Of a stretch of DNA of 64,000 nt, positions 47,676 to 56,494 are shown piece after piece. Source of the stretch: CAMXAS01 sp964442435 (lineage in GTDB: Bacteria; Bacteroidota; Bacteroidia; Bacteroidales; P3); contig CAYTZG010000002.1 of the NCBI GenBank assembly GCA_964442435.1, forward strand, positions 90,749-154,748, in the 5' to 3' direction. Position 1 is the stretch's first letter, and each line of letters begins with the position of its first letter. Made by a program: the position numbers and the translations under genes. Under the pieces are notes generated by a model. That model did no database searches. It saw only the letters and a list, made by a program, of their open reading frames with translations, and had not been told where the DNA came from.

Positions 47676-48941
47676 TTATAGGTTCTGCATCAAATGGGGT
47701 TGCAGGCGCTCTTCCACCATCGCCTTCGTGATGGCAAACGTGGCGGGCGGCGTCTGTCGGGAAGGCAGTTCAAACATCAGGTCTTCCATCACCTTTTCCA
47801 TCAACGCCCTTAGGCCGCGTGCGCCGAGTTTGTATTCCACCGTCGTTTGGGCAAGGAAATCCAAGGCTTCCGGTTCAAAGGCGAGCGTTACGCCGTCCAT
47901 GGCCAGCAACTGCGTGTATTGTTTGGTCAAGGCGTTCTTGGGTTCGGTCAGGATACGCCTTAAATCTTCTTCTTTCAGCGGGTTGAGGTGCGAGAGCACC
48001 GGAAAACGGCCCACGACTTCGGGAATCAGCCCGAAACGTTTCAAGTCCTGCGGCGCCACGTAGTCGAGCAGGTTGTTGCGGTCAACTTGCTGGAGGTCGC
48101 GGTTCTTGTAGCCGATGGCCGCCGTGCGGAGGCGGGAGGCGATATGCTGTTCGATGCCGTCGAACGCGCCGCCGGCGATGAACAGGATATGGCGTGTGTC
48201 TACGGCGATGAATTCCTGGTCGGGGTGTTTGCGGCCGCCTTTGGGCGGTACGTTGACCGTGGTGCCTTCCAGCAGTTTGAGCAAGGCCTGCTGTACGCCT
48301 TCGCCGGACACGTCGCGCGTAATCGACGGGTTGGCCGACTTGCGCGCTATTTTGTCGATTTCGTCAATGAAGATGATGCCCCGTTGCGCCGCCGCCACGT
48401 TGTAGTCGGCCGCCTGCAACAGGCGCGTCAGGATGCTCTCCACGTCTTCGCCCACATAGCCGGCTTCGGTCAAGACCGTGGCGTCGGCGATGCAGAACGG
48501 CACGTCCAACAGGCGGGCGATCGTGCGGGCCAACAGCGTTTTGCCCGTGCCGGTCTCGCCGAGCAGGATGATGTTCGACTTGTCGATTTCCACATCGTCG
48601 GCCTTCTTGTCCATGAGGTAGTTGAGCCGCTTGTAGTGGTTGTAGACCGCCACAGAGAGCGTTTTCTTGGCCGCGTCTTGCCCGATGACGTACAGGTCTA
48701 GGAACGCCTTGATTTCCGACGGCGTCTTGAGCGCCAGTTTCTCAACGGGCGCGTGGTTTCGCTTGCCTTTGCCGCTGATGGCCTCTTCCTGTTGCTTGAA
48801 CAGCAGATGCACCTCTTGGGCGCAGTGTGTGCAGAGCCGTGCGCCGTCGTGGCCGAGGGCGAAGGTCTCCGTTTCCGAAAGCGGGCGGTTGCAGAACGAA
48901 CAGCGTTCTTTACCCTTGTTTTTGTGGTTCGTATCGGACAT
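47676..48941 (-). CDS. clpX: ATP-dependent Clp protease ATP-binding subunit ClpX
   Basis: 421 residues. Unfolds substrates for ClpP and on its own remodels complexes. N-terminal zinc-binding domain with CSFCNRPLSE ... CTHCAQEV (four Cys), Walker A LLGETGTGKTLLARTIA, Walker B GIIFIDEIDKIARK, sensor FIAGGAFDGIEQHIASRL, IGF-type loop LIPEVVGRFPV. Minus-strand gene with promoter TACCTTTG at 48962-48969; downstream it runs into the type IX-sorted protein gene. clpP is not in the window. Confidence 0.96.
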   Translation of the reverse strand: MSDTNHKNKGKERCSFCNRPLSETETFALGHDGARLCTHCAQEVHLLFKQQEEAISGKGKRNHAPVEKLALKTPSEIKAFLDLYVIGQDAAKKTLSVAVYNHYKRLNYLMDKKADDVEIDKSNIILLGETGTGKTLLARTIARLLDVPFCIADATVLTEAGYVGEDVESILTRLLQAADYNVAAAQRGIIFIDEIDKIARKSANPSITRDVSGEGVQQALLKLLEGTTVNVPPKGGRKHPDQEFIAVDTRHILFIAGGAFDGIEQHIASRLRTAAIGYKNRDLQQVDRNNLLDYVAPQDLKRFGLIPEVVGRFPVLSHLNPLKEEDLRRILTEPKNALTKQYTQLLAMDGVTLAFEPEALDFLAQTTVEYKLGARGLRALMEKVMEDLMFELPSRQTPPATFAITKAMVEERLQPHLMQNL

Positions 48942-48961
48942 GGTTCGTATAAAGAAGCATG

Positions 48962-48969
48962 CAAAGGTA
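48962..48969 (-). promoter_or_regulatory. -7 element of clpX
   Basis: Minus-strand TACCTTTG (plus CAAAGGTA), exact consensus, 20 bp before the clpX ATG. Confidence 0.6.
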
Positions 48970-48990
48970 GTAAATTATTATTATAAATGT

Positions 48991-48998
48991 TATATTTG
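48991..48998 (+). promoter_or_regulatory. -7 element of the etfB-etfA-bcd unit
   Basis: TATATTTG, exact consensus, 44 bp before the etfB ATG; divergent from the clpX promoter. Confidence 0.6.
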
Positions 48999-49042
48999 CA
49001 ACTTGATAAAAACCGATTGAACAAATCCAAAACAGAAATAAT

Positions 49043-49915
49043 ATGAGTTTCAGAATTGTGGTCTTGGCCAAACAGGTGCCCGATACCCGCAATGTGGGGA
49101 AGGACGCGATGAAGGCGGACGGCACGATTAACCGCGCGGCGCTTCCGGCTATTTTCAATCCGGAGGACTTGAACGCGCTGGAGATGGCTATCCAAATGAA
49201 AGAGAAGATAAAAGACGCTGAGGTGCTGGTGCTGACGATGGGCCCGTCCCGTGCGTCGGAAATCATCCGCGAGGCCATGTACCGCGGCGCTGACGGCGGT
49301 TATTTGGTCAGCGACATGAAGTTCGCGGGGGCGGATACGCTGGCCACGTCCTATACGTTGAGCATGGCGTTGAAAAAACTGCAACCGTTCCAAATCCTGA
49401 TTTCGGGGCGTCAGGCCATCGACGGCGATACGGCGCAGGTGGGCCCGCAGACGGCCGAAAAACTGAATATGCCGCAGATTACGTATGCCGAAGAACTCAT
49501 CGACATTACGGAAAAGGACGTCACGGTAAAACGTCGTCTGGAACGCGGTGTGGAAACGGTCAAGTCTCCCTTGCCCTGTCTTGTGACGGTACACGGTTCG
49601 GCCCAGGAATGCCGTCCGCGTCATGCCGTCCGCGTCATGAAGTACAAGAACGCGGCCACGCCGAGCGAGGCGCAGCAGCGCGGTTCCGACTATACGGAAG
49701 TCTTGAACAACCGTCCCTATCTGCAAATCGGCGAATGGACGGCGGCGGATTTGGACGCGGAACCGGAACGATTGGGCTTGTCCGGCTCGCCGACCAAGGT
49801 GAAGAAAGTTGACAACGTGGTGCTGGCGCACAAGGAAGCCACGGTCATGACGGCTTCCGACGAGGCGATTGACACGTTGATTCAGGAATTGATGGCGACC
49901 CACGTTATCGGATAG
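49043..49915 (+). CDS. etfB: electron transfer flavoprotein, beta subunit
   Basis: 290 residues. With EtfA carries electrons between butyryl-CoA dehydrogenase and ferredoxin/NADH. VVLAKQVPDTRNVGKDAMKADGTINR, LNALEMAIQMKEKIKDAEVLVLTMGP, FQILISGRQAIDGDTAQVGPQTAEKL (AMP/FAD-binding strand-loop) and IDITEKDVTVKRRLERGVETV are typical. Length and surroundings (etfA and an acyl-CoA dehydrogenase next door) fit the bifurcating/butyrate-linked Etf type, but bifurcation is not proven. Promoter at 48991-48998. Confidence 0.95.
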   Translation: MSFRIVVLAKQVPDTRNVGKDAMKADGTINRAALPAIFNPEDLNALEMAIQMKEKIKDAEVLVLTMGPSRASEIIREAMYRGADGGYLVSDMKFAGADTLATSYTLSMALKKLQPFQILISGRQAIDGDTAQVGPQTAEKLNMPQITYAEELIDITEKDVTVKRRLERGVETVKSPLPCLVTVHGSAQECRPRHAVRVMKYKNAATPSEAQQRGSDYTEVLNNRPYLQIGEWTAADLDAEPERLGLSGSPTKVKKVDNVVLAHKEATVMTASDEAIDTLIQELMATHVIG

Positions 49916-49943
49916 GGTCTCGAACATAGAAAAATTGAAGATT

Positions 49944-50966
49944 ATGAGTAACGTTTTTGTTTACTGCGAAATAACGGAAGAAAAGACGGTGGCGGAAGTC
50001 AGCCTGGAGCTGCTTTCGAAAGGGCGCAAGCTGGCCGACCGTCTGAATTTGCAATTGGAAGCCGTGGTCTTGGGGCATGGCGTGCAGAATCTGGAGGCGA
50101 AACTGTATCCCTATGGCGTGGATGTCATTCATTACGCCGACGACGCGCGTCTGTTCCCTTATACGACCCTGCCGCATATGGCCATCATCGTGGGCTTGTT
50201 CAACGATTTGAAACCGGATATCGCGCTGTTCGGCGCCACCTCCGTAGGCCGTGACTTGGCCCCGCGCGTTTCTTCGGCCCTGCGTTGCGGCTTGACGGCC
50301 GACTGCACGAGCCTTGAAATCGGCGACCACACCGACGCCAAGAGCGGCAAGGAATACAAAGACCTGCTGTATCAAATCCGTCCGGCCTTCGGCGGCAACA
50401 TCATCGCCACGATCGTGAACCCCGAAACCCGTCCGCAGATGGCGACGGTGCGCGAGGGCGTCATGAAACAGGAAATCTACAAGGCCGACTACAAAGGCGT
50501 GTTGAAGCCGATAGACGTGGCGCGCTATACGAAGCCCGCCGATTTCGTCTGCCAGATTATCGACCGTCAGATCGAGGCGCAGAAAGTCAACATCAAGGGC
50601 GCGCAAATCATTGTGGCCGGCGGCTACGGCGTGGGTTCGAAAGAGAACTTCCGCCTGCTGTTCGAACTGGCCGAAACGATAGGCGGCGAAGTAGGGGCTA
50701 CGCGTGCGGCCGTGGACGGCGGTTTTATCGAACACGAACGTCAGATCGGTCAAACCGGGGTAACGGTACGCCCGAAACTCTATATCGCGTGCGGTATCTC
50801 CGGCGCGGTGCAGCACAGAGCCGGTATGGACCAGTCGGCCAAAATCATCAGCATCAATACGGACCCGAACGCGCCCATCAACGCGATTGCCGACTACGTT
50901 ATCGTGGGGAGCGTGCAGGACGTGTTGCCTAAAATGATTCAATATTATAAAGCCCGTTCGAAATAG
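49944..50966 (+). CDS. etfA: electron transfer flavoprotein, alpha subunit
   Basis: 340 residues, MSNVFVYCEITEEKTVAEVSLELLSKG. N-terminal domain as in Etf-alpha, linker, then the C-terminal FAD-binding signature: IIVAGGYGVGSKENFRLLFELAETIGGEVGATRAAVDGG, IGQTGVTVRPKLYIACGISGAVQHRAGM, IISINTDPNAPINAIADY, in normal order. The start ATG at 49944 follows a 28-base gap after etfB. Electrons pass from acyl-CoA dehydrogenase to this FAD. Confidence 0.95.
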   Translation: MSNVFVYCEITEEKTVAEVSLELLSKGRKLADRLNLQLEAVVLGHGVQNLEAKLYPYGVDVIHYADDARLFPYTTLPHMAIIVGLFNDLKPDIALFGATSVGRDLAPRVSSALRCGLTADCTSLEIGDHTDAKSGKEYKDLLYQIRPAFGGNIIATIVNPETRPQMATVREGVMKQEIYKADYKGVLKPIDVARYTKPADFVCQIIDRQIEAQKVNIKGAQIIVAGGYGVGSKENFRLLFELAETIGGEVGATRAAVDGGFIEHERQIGQTGVTVRPKLYIACGISGAVQHRAGMDQSAKIISINTDPNAPINAIADYVIVGSVQDVLPKMIQYYKARSK

Positions 50967-51008
50967 TCGGAACCGGCGGTTGGTACAAAACACTTAAAAA
51001 GGAAGACC

Positions 51009-52709
51009 ATGAATTTTTACAGCGATAACGAAGCCCTGGCGTTTCACCTGCATCATCCGAACATGCAGAAATGCGTGGATATGAAGGAACGCCAATATAA
51101 GGAAAAAGACCAATACGATTACGCGCCGCGCGATTTCGAAGACGCGATGGACAACTACGACAAGGTGATGGAAATCATCGGCGATATCTCCGCCAATGTG
51201 TTGGCGGCCAATGCCGAGGACGTTGACCATCAGGGCCCTTCCGTAGAGAACTACCGCGTGCGTTATGCCGACGGTACGCGCATGAACCATGAGAAACTGA
51301 CGCAGGCCGGCGTTTACGGCATCGCGTTGCCGCGGGCTTACGGCGGTTTGAACTTCTCGATGGTGCCTTACGTGATGGCGGCCGAAATCGTGTCGCGGGC
51401 CGATGCGGGTTTCGCCAACATCTGGGGCTTGCAGGACTGCGCCGAGACGATTTACGAATTCGCCTCCGAAGAAATCAAGCGCGAGTTCCTGCCGCGCATC
51501 CATCAGGGCGCGACCTGTTCGATGGACTTGACCGAACCCGACGCGGGCAGCGACCTGCAGGCGGTTCAGCTCAAGGCTACCTACGACGCGGGCAAGCAGA
51601 TGTGGATGCTCAACGGCGTTAAGCGTTTCATCACGAACGGCGACGCCGAGATAAAATTGGTGTTGGCGCGTTCGGAAGAAGGGACGCGCGACGGCCGCGG
51701 GCTTTCGTATTTCGTGCACGACAAGGCTTGGGGTGGTGTCAAGGTGCGCCGCATCGAAAACAAGATGGGCATCAAGGGTTCGCCCACCTGCGAGCTCGTG
51801 TTCGAGAACGCGCCGGCCAAATTGATCGGTGACCGCAAGATGGGCTTGATCAAATACGTGATGACGTTGATGAACGGCGCCCGTCTGGGGGTTGGCGCCC
51901 AGTCGGTGGGCCTGTCGGAAGCGGCTTACCGCGAAGCCTTCAAGTATGCGTGCGAACGCGAACAGTTCGGTCAGGCGATTATCAAGTTCCCGGCCGTTTA
52001 TGAAATGCTGGCCATGATGCGCGCCAAGACCGACGCCACGCGGACGTTGCTGTACGAGACCTCACGTCAGGTGGACGTTTCCAAGTCGTATGCGGCCATG
52101 ATGAACGAAGGCGAGAAACTGACGCCGGAACAGCGTGCCGACATGAAACTTTCGCAGCGCAACGCCGATATGCTGACGCCGATTCTTAAAATGTTTTCGA
52201 GTGAATACGCGAACCAGAACGCCTATGATGCCGTTCAGGTACACGGCGGTACCGGTTTCATGAAGGATTTTCCGGTGGAACGCCTCTATCGTGACGCCCG
52301 CATCCTGACGATATACGAAGGTACGTCGCAGTTGCAGGTCGTGGCGGCCATCCGTCACGTGCTCAACGGCAATCTGGGCAAGTATATCGAAGAGCTGGCC
52401 GCGCAGCCCGTCAAGGCCGACTTCGCGCATCTGACCACCCAGCTCAAGGCCATGACCGAAACCTTGGCCGCGGCGGTGGAACAGGTCAAGGGCATGGGTT
52501 CGGACGAACTCATCGACTTCCATGCGCGCCGTCTCGTGGAAATGGGCGGCCATATCGTCATGGGCTATCTGCTCGTGCAGGACGCCGACCGCAACGAAAT
52601 GTTCCGCAAATCGGCCGAAATCTACATTCAGTTCGGTCGTTGCGAGGTGGAGAAACACGCGGCCTATATCCGCACGTTCGTTCCGGAAAACATCGATATG
52701 TATAAATAA
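51009..52709 (+). CDS. bcd: acyl-CoA dehydrogenase (probable butyryl-CoA dehydrogenase)
   Basis: 566 residues, the long (about 560 aa) form found in Bacteroidales, with an extended N-terminus compared with classical Bcd (about 380) and a C-terminal extension. Flavin-binding stretch TEPDAGSDLQAVQ, NGVKRFITNGDAEIKLVLA, CEREQFGQAIIKFPAVYEML; the catalytic base is likely the Glu of IYEGTSQLQVVAAIRH. Reduces crotonyl-CoA or oxidises butyryl-CoA, with EtfAB as electron partner (immediately upstream). Chain-length preference is inferred from context. Followed by the bidirectional terminator at 52725-52761. Confidence 0.9.
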   Translation: MNFYSDNEALAFHLHHPNMQKCVDMKERQYKEKDQYDYAPRDFEDAMDNYDKVMEIIGDISANVLAANAEDVDHQGPSVENYRVRYADGTRMNHEKLTQAGVYGIALPRAYGGLNFSMVPYVMAAEIVSRADAGFANIWGLQDCAETIYEFASEEIKREFLPRIHQGATCSMDLTEPDAGSDLQAVQLKATYDAGKQMWMLNGVKRFITNGDAEIKLVLARSEEGTRDGRGLSYFVHDKAWGGVKVRRIENKMGIKGSPTCELVFENAPAKLIGDRKMGLIKYVMTLMNGARLGVGAQSVGLSEAAYREAFKYACEREQFGQAIIKFPAVYEMLAMMRAKTDATRTLLYETSRQVDVSKSYAAMMNEGEKLTPEQRADMKLSQRNADMLTPILKMFSSEYANQNAYDAVQVHGGTGFMKDFPVERLYRDARILTIYEGTSQLQVVAAIRHVLNGNLGKYIEELAAQPVKADFAHLTTQLKAMTETLAAAVEQVKGMGSDELIDFHARRLVEMGGHIVMGYLLVQDADRNEMFRKSAEIYIQFGRCEVEKHAAYIRTFVPENIDMYK

Positions 52710-52724
52710 GCGGCCGAGCGGTCG

Positions 52725-52761
52725 TAAAAAAAAGCGGCTCCCGTATGGGGGCCGCTTTTTT
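52725..52761. terminator. bidirectional terminator between bcd and argS
   Basis: AAAAAAAGCGGC ... GCCGCTTTTTT with an inner CCC/GGG around GTAT. It can end bcd (plus) and argS (minus). Confidence 0.85.
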
Positions 52762-52800
52762 CATGTCCGGACTTCCGGCCGGCGGGGCGAACCGCCGCGA

Positions 52801-54633
52801 TTACATACTTTCGGGCGCTTCGATGCCCAGCAGGTGCAGGCCTTTTTTGAGGATGAAGCCCGTGTGTTGCGCCAACGCCAGACGGAAGCGTTTCTGCGCT
52901 TCGTTTTCCTCGCGCAGGATGGGCGTGTCTTGGTAGAAACCGTTGAATTCCTTGGCCAAATCGAACAGGTAGTTCGCGATGATGGCCGGGCTGAACTGGT
53001 CGGCCGCCTGGCAAACCGTGTCGCGATAGGCCAGCAGGCGCTGAATCAGCTGGCTCTCTTTGTCAGACAGCGTCACGTCGGCCGGGTTGAAGGCGAACAG
53101 CGTTTCCTGCGCCGGGGCGGGCGTGCCGGTCGTGGCGCGGAACTTGCGGCCGAGCGAGCGGATGCGCGCGTGCGTGTATTGGATGAAAGGCCCTGTATTG
53201 CCGTTGAAGTCGATGGACTCCTTGGGGTTGAACAGCATATTCTTGACCGGGTCCACTTTAAGCAGGAAGTATTTGAGCGCACCCAACGACAGCGTGCGGT
53301 AAAGCGCGCGCGCTTCCGCTTCGGGCAGCTGGGCCGACTTGCCGAGCGTTTCGGTCGTCTCGCGGGCCGTGCTTTCCATCTTGTCCATCAGGTCGTCGGC
53401 GTCCACCACCGTACCTTCGCGCGATTTCATCTTGCCCTCCGGCAGTTCCACCATGCCGTAGGAGAGGTGGACGATTTTGTCGCCCCAGGCGTAGCCGAGT
53501 TTCTTCAGTACCCGTTTCAGCACGTCGAAGTGGTAGTTCTGTTCGTTGCCGACCACGTAAATCAGCCGGTCGGCCTGCCATTCCTCGTTGCGCAACGTGG
53601 CGGTACCCAAGTCCTGTGTCATATATACCGATGTGCCGTCCTTGCGCAACAGCAGTTTTTCGTCCAAGCCTTCGTCGCGCAGGTCGGCCCACACCGAGCC
53701 GTCTTCCTTGCGTATCAGCACGCCGTCGGCCAAACCTTTCTGTACGATGGCCTTGCCCGACAGATAGGTCTGCGATTCGTAATAGGTCTTGTCGAAGTTT
53801 ACGCCCAAACGGTCGTAGGTCTGTTGGAAGCCCTCGTAAACCCAACCGTTCATCATGTTCCAAAGGTCAAGCGTTTCCTTGTCGCCGGCTTCCCAAAGCC
53901 GCAGCATTTCCCGCGCCTGCAACATCAGCGGCGCCTTGTTTTCGGCTTCGTCTTTCTCTATTTTTTCCGCCTCCATGATGGCCTTGGTCTGTTCCGACAG
54001 TTTCTGACTGAACACGACGTAGTATTTGCCCACGAGGTGGTCGCCCTTCATGCCGGAGGAAGCCGGCGTTTCGCCGTCCGAAAACAGTTTCCAGGCGAGC
54101 ATGGATTTGCAGATATGGATGCCGCGGTCGTTGACCAGATTGACTTTCTTGACGTTTTTGCCGGCGCTTTTCAGTATTTCGGAAACCGACCAACCCAGCA
54201 GGTTGTTGCGGATATGGCCGAGGTGCAGCGGCTTGTTCGTGTTGGGCGACGAATATTCGATGACGATGGGATGACCGTCGGGCGTCGGCGCGTCGTCGGG
54301 GCATACCGGCCTTGTGAATTCGGCCTGCCGTTCCGCGTCAAACGCTTCCACCCAATGGCCGGAGCGTAGGCTCAGGTTCAGAAAACCTTTGACCACGTTG
54401 AATTTCTCCACGAGCGGACAGTCCGCGCACAGGGCTTCGCCTATGGCCTTGGCCGTGTCTTCCGGGCTTTTGCGCGCCGCCTTGACAAACGGAAAGACCA
54501 CGAGCGTGAGGTCGCCTTCGAATTCGCGTTTGGTCTTTTGGAAAGAAATCGATTCGGGCTTGGTTTCCAACGAAAACAAGCGGTTCGTGATGTCCGCCAC
54601 GGCGGTACTCAGGGTCTGTTCGATAGATGCCAT
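52801..54633 (-). CDS. argS: arginine-tRNA ligase
   Basis: 610 residues from the ATG at 54633 (MASIEQTLSTAV). Class I synthetase: N-terminal Add-1 domain, the HIGH signature as NTNKPLHLGHIRNNLLG, DRGIHICKSMLAWK, GTSVYMTQDLGTATLRN, KMKSREGTVVDADDLMDKM (KMSK-like KMKS region), and C-terminal DALR domain (QYTHARIRSLGRKF). Charges tRNA-Arg. Promoter TACTTTTG at 54654-54661. It lies between the two halves of the butyrate gene set. Confidence 0.95.
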   Translation of the reverse strand: MASIEQTLSTAVADITNRLFSLETKPESISFQKTKREFEGDLTLVVFPFVKAARKSPEDTAKAIGEALCADCPLVEKFNVVKGFLNLSLRSGHWVEAFDAERQAEFTRPVCPDDAPTPDGHPIVIEYSSPNTNKPLHLGHIRNNLLGWSVSEILKSAGKNVKKVNLVNDRGIHICKSMLAWKLFSDGETPASSGMKGDHLVGKYYVVFSQKLSEQTKAIMEAEKIEKDEAENKAPLMLQAREMLRLWEAGDKETLDLWNMMNGWVYEGFQQTYDRLGVNFDKTYYESQTYLSGKAIVQKGLADGVLIRKEDGSVWADLRDEGLDEKLLLRKDGTSVYMTQDLGTATLRNEEWQADRLIYVVGNEQNYHFDVLKRVLKKLGYAWGDKIVHLSYGMVELPEGKMKSREGTVVDADDLMDKMESTARETTETLGKSAQLPEAEARALYRTLSLGALKYFLLKVDPVKNMLFNPKESIDFNGNTGPFIQYTHARIRSLGRKFRATTGTPAPAQETLFAFNPADVTLSDKESQLIQRLLAYRDTVCQAADQFSPAIIANYLFDLAKEFNGFYQDTPILREENEAQKRFRLALAQHTGFILKKGLHLLGIEAPESM

Positions 54634-54653
54634 AATGCTGATTATTCTCCCCA

Positions 54654-54661
54654 CAAAAGTA
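54654..54661 (-). promoter_or_regulatory. -7 element of argS
   Basis: Minus-strand TACTTTTG (plus CAAAAGTA), exact consensus, 20 bp before the argS ATG. Confidence 0.6.
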
Positions 54662-54694
54662 GCGAAAATTCACGATATTTTGCAGATAAAATCG

Positions 54695-54702
54695 TATCTT
54701 TG
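54695..54702 (+). promoter_or_regulatory. -7 element pointing into the scaffold gap, probably for crt
   Basis: TATCTTTG, exact consensus, on the plus strand. The next plus-strand gene is crt, whose 5' end is lost in the N run starting 22 bases downstream. Confidence 0.5.
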
Positions 54703-54724
54703 CGGCTATCGCCGCCAAGATACG

Positions 54725-54824
54725 NNNNNNNNNNNNNNNNNNNNNNNNNNNNNNNNNNNNNNNNNNNNNNNNNNNNNNNNNNNNNNNNNNNNNNNNNNNN
54801 NNNNNNNNNNNNNNNNNNNNNNNN
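54725..54824. other. assembly gap of 100 N
   Basis: Exactly 100 consecutive N, the conventional placeholder for a gap of unknown length. The adjacency of argS and crt therefore depends on scaffolding; sequence, even whole genes, could be missing. Confidence 0.98.
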
Positions 54825-55568
54825 GCGGTGCAGATCATCACGATTCATCGTCCCGAAGCCCTCAACGCCTTGAACGGCGAATTGCTTTCCGAACTGGATG
54901 CCGCCTTTACCGAAGCGGCCTGTGAATCCGAAACCCGCGTCATCGTGCTTACGGGTGAGGGCAAGTCGTTTGTGGCCGGTGCCGACATCGCCGAGATGGC
55001 CGGTATGGACGCCGCGGCCGGCAAGGCTTTCGGCGAAATGGGCAGCGAAGTGTTCCGCCGCATCGAATTGCTCAACAAGCCCGTGATTGCGGCCGTCAAC
55101 GGCTTCGCGCTCGGGGGCGGTTGCGAGTTGGCCATGGCCTGTGACATCCGTATCGCCTCGTCCAAGGCCAAATTCGGTCAGCCGGAAGTGGGTTTGGGCA
55201 TCACGCCCGGTTTTTCGGGCACGCAGCGTCTGAGCCGTCTTGTCGGCTTGGGCAAGGCCAAGGAAATGATTTTTACGGGCGACCCGATGACGGCCGCCGA
55301 TGCGTTGGCTTGCGGGCTCGTCAATGCCGTTTGCGAACCCGAAGCCTTGTTGGATACGGCCGTGGCCATGGCGGAGAAAATCGCGGCCAAGGCGCCGGTG
55401 GCCGTAAGCTACGCCAAGGAGGCGATACAGAAGGGCTACGATGTGGATATGGACAGCGGCATCGCGTTGGAAGCCAATTTGTTCGGTCTCTGCTTCGCGA
55501 CGGAGGATCAAAAGGAGGGGATGCGGGCGTTTTTGGACAAACGGCCGGCGACGTTCAACGGCCGTTAG
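54825..55568 (+). CDS. crt: enoyl-CoA hydratase/crotonase, 5' end lost in gap
   Basis: At least 247 residues remain, beginning AVQIITIHRPEALNALNGEL; about 12-15 N-terminal residues are missing compared with typical crotonase (about 260). Oxyanion-hole strand SFVAGADIAEMAGMDAAAG and FALGGGCELAMACDIRIA, catalytic Glu pair in GGGCELAMA and FGQPEVGLGITPG are present. Hydrates crotonyl-CoA / dehydrates 3-hydroxybutyryl-CoA. Stops 65 bases before hbd, with which it forms a unit. Confidence 0.9.
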   Translation, partial: AVQIITIHRPEALNALNGELLSELDAAFTEAACESETRVIVLTGEGKSFVAGADIAEMAGMDAAAGKAFGEMGSEVFRRIELLNKPVIAAVNGFALGGGCELAMACDIRIASSKAKFGQPEVGLGITPGFSGTQRLSRLVGLGKAKEMIFTGDPMTAADALACGLVNAVCEPEALLDTAVAMAEKIAAKAPVAVSYAKEAIQKGYDVDMDSGIALEANLFGLCFATEDQKEGMRAFLDKRPATFNGR

Positions 55569-55633
55569 GCGTTGCGTCGGATGTCCCGATAAGGCAATAA
55601 ACGGAGAAAATAATCATTAAAAACAACAGCAAT

Positions 55634-56479
55634 ATGAAAATCTGTGTGGTAGGAACCGGCACGATGGGACATGGCATCGTACAGGCCATGGCGCAGTCCG
55701 GTATGGAAGTGTATATGAAAGGCCGTTCGCAGGCCTCTCTCGACAAAGCCGTCAAGATTGTAGAGAAATCCTTGTCCAAACTCGTTGAAAAGGGCAAGAT
55801 GGAAGAGGCGAAGAAAAACGAGATTTTGGGACATATCAAGCCGGTGTTGACCTATGACGCCGTGCGCGACGCCGATTTGTTCATCGAAGCCATTTCGGAA
55901 GACATGGCCGTCAAGAAAACCATTTTCGCCGAGTTGGCCGGCTTCTGCAAGGAAGACGCGATTCTGGCGTCCAATACGTCCTCGCTCTCCATTACCGAGC
56001 TGGCGGCGTCGGTGGCGAATCCGCAGCGGGTTATCGGGATGCACTTCTTCAATCCCGTGCCGATGATGAAGCTGGTGGAAATCATCAAAGGCCAGCTTAC
56101 GGCGCAGAACGTGCACGACACGGTGACGGAACTGGCCAAGCAGATGGGCAAGACGCCGGTTTCGGTCAACGAGGCGCCGGGTTTCGTCGTAAACCGTATT
56201 TTGATTCCGCTCGTAAACGAAGGCATCGGCATTTTGGCCGACGGTGTGGCTTCGCGCGATGAAATCGACGCGGCCATGCAGATGGGCGCCAACCACCCGA
56301 TGGGCCCGTTGGCCTTGGGCGACCTGATTGGGCTTGACGTTTGCCTGGCCATCATGGAAGTGCTGCACGCCGAGTTCGGCGAGGACAAATACCGTCCGCA
56401 TCCGCTGTTGCGTAAGATGGTACGGGCCGGTCTCCTGGGCCGTAAAACCGGACGTGGATTTTACGATTACAGCAAATAA
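55634..56479 (+). CDS. hbd: 3-hydroxybutyryl-CoA dehydrogenase
   Basis: 281 residues, the standard length. NAD(P)-binding glycine loop ICVVGTGTMGHGIVQAMAQSG, active-site region VIGMHFFNPVPMMKLVEIIKG (catalytic His), VNEAPGFVVNRILIPLVNEGI and GANHPMGPLALGDLIGLDVCLAIMEVL. Reduces acetoacetyl-CoA to 3-hydroxybutyryl-CoA. Follows crt and is followed after 15 bases by typA. Thiolase and the final CoA transferase or phosphotransbutyrylase/kinase are not in the window. Confidence 0.94.
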   Translation: MKICVVGTGTMGHGIVQAMAQSGMEVYMKGRSQASLDKAVKIVEKSLSKLVEKGKMEEAKKNEILGHIKPVLTYDAVRDADLFIEAISEDMAVKKTIFAELAGFCKEDAILASNTSSLSITELAASVANPQRVIGMHFFNPVPMMKLVEIIKGQLTAQNVHDTVTELAKQMGKTPVSVNEAPGFVVNRILIPLVNEGIGILADGVASRDEIDAAMQMGANHPMGPLALGDLIGLDVCLAIMEVLHAEFGEDKYRPHPLLRKMVRAGLLGRKTGRGFYDYSK

Positions 56480-56494
56480 GCCTTATAAGTATAT

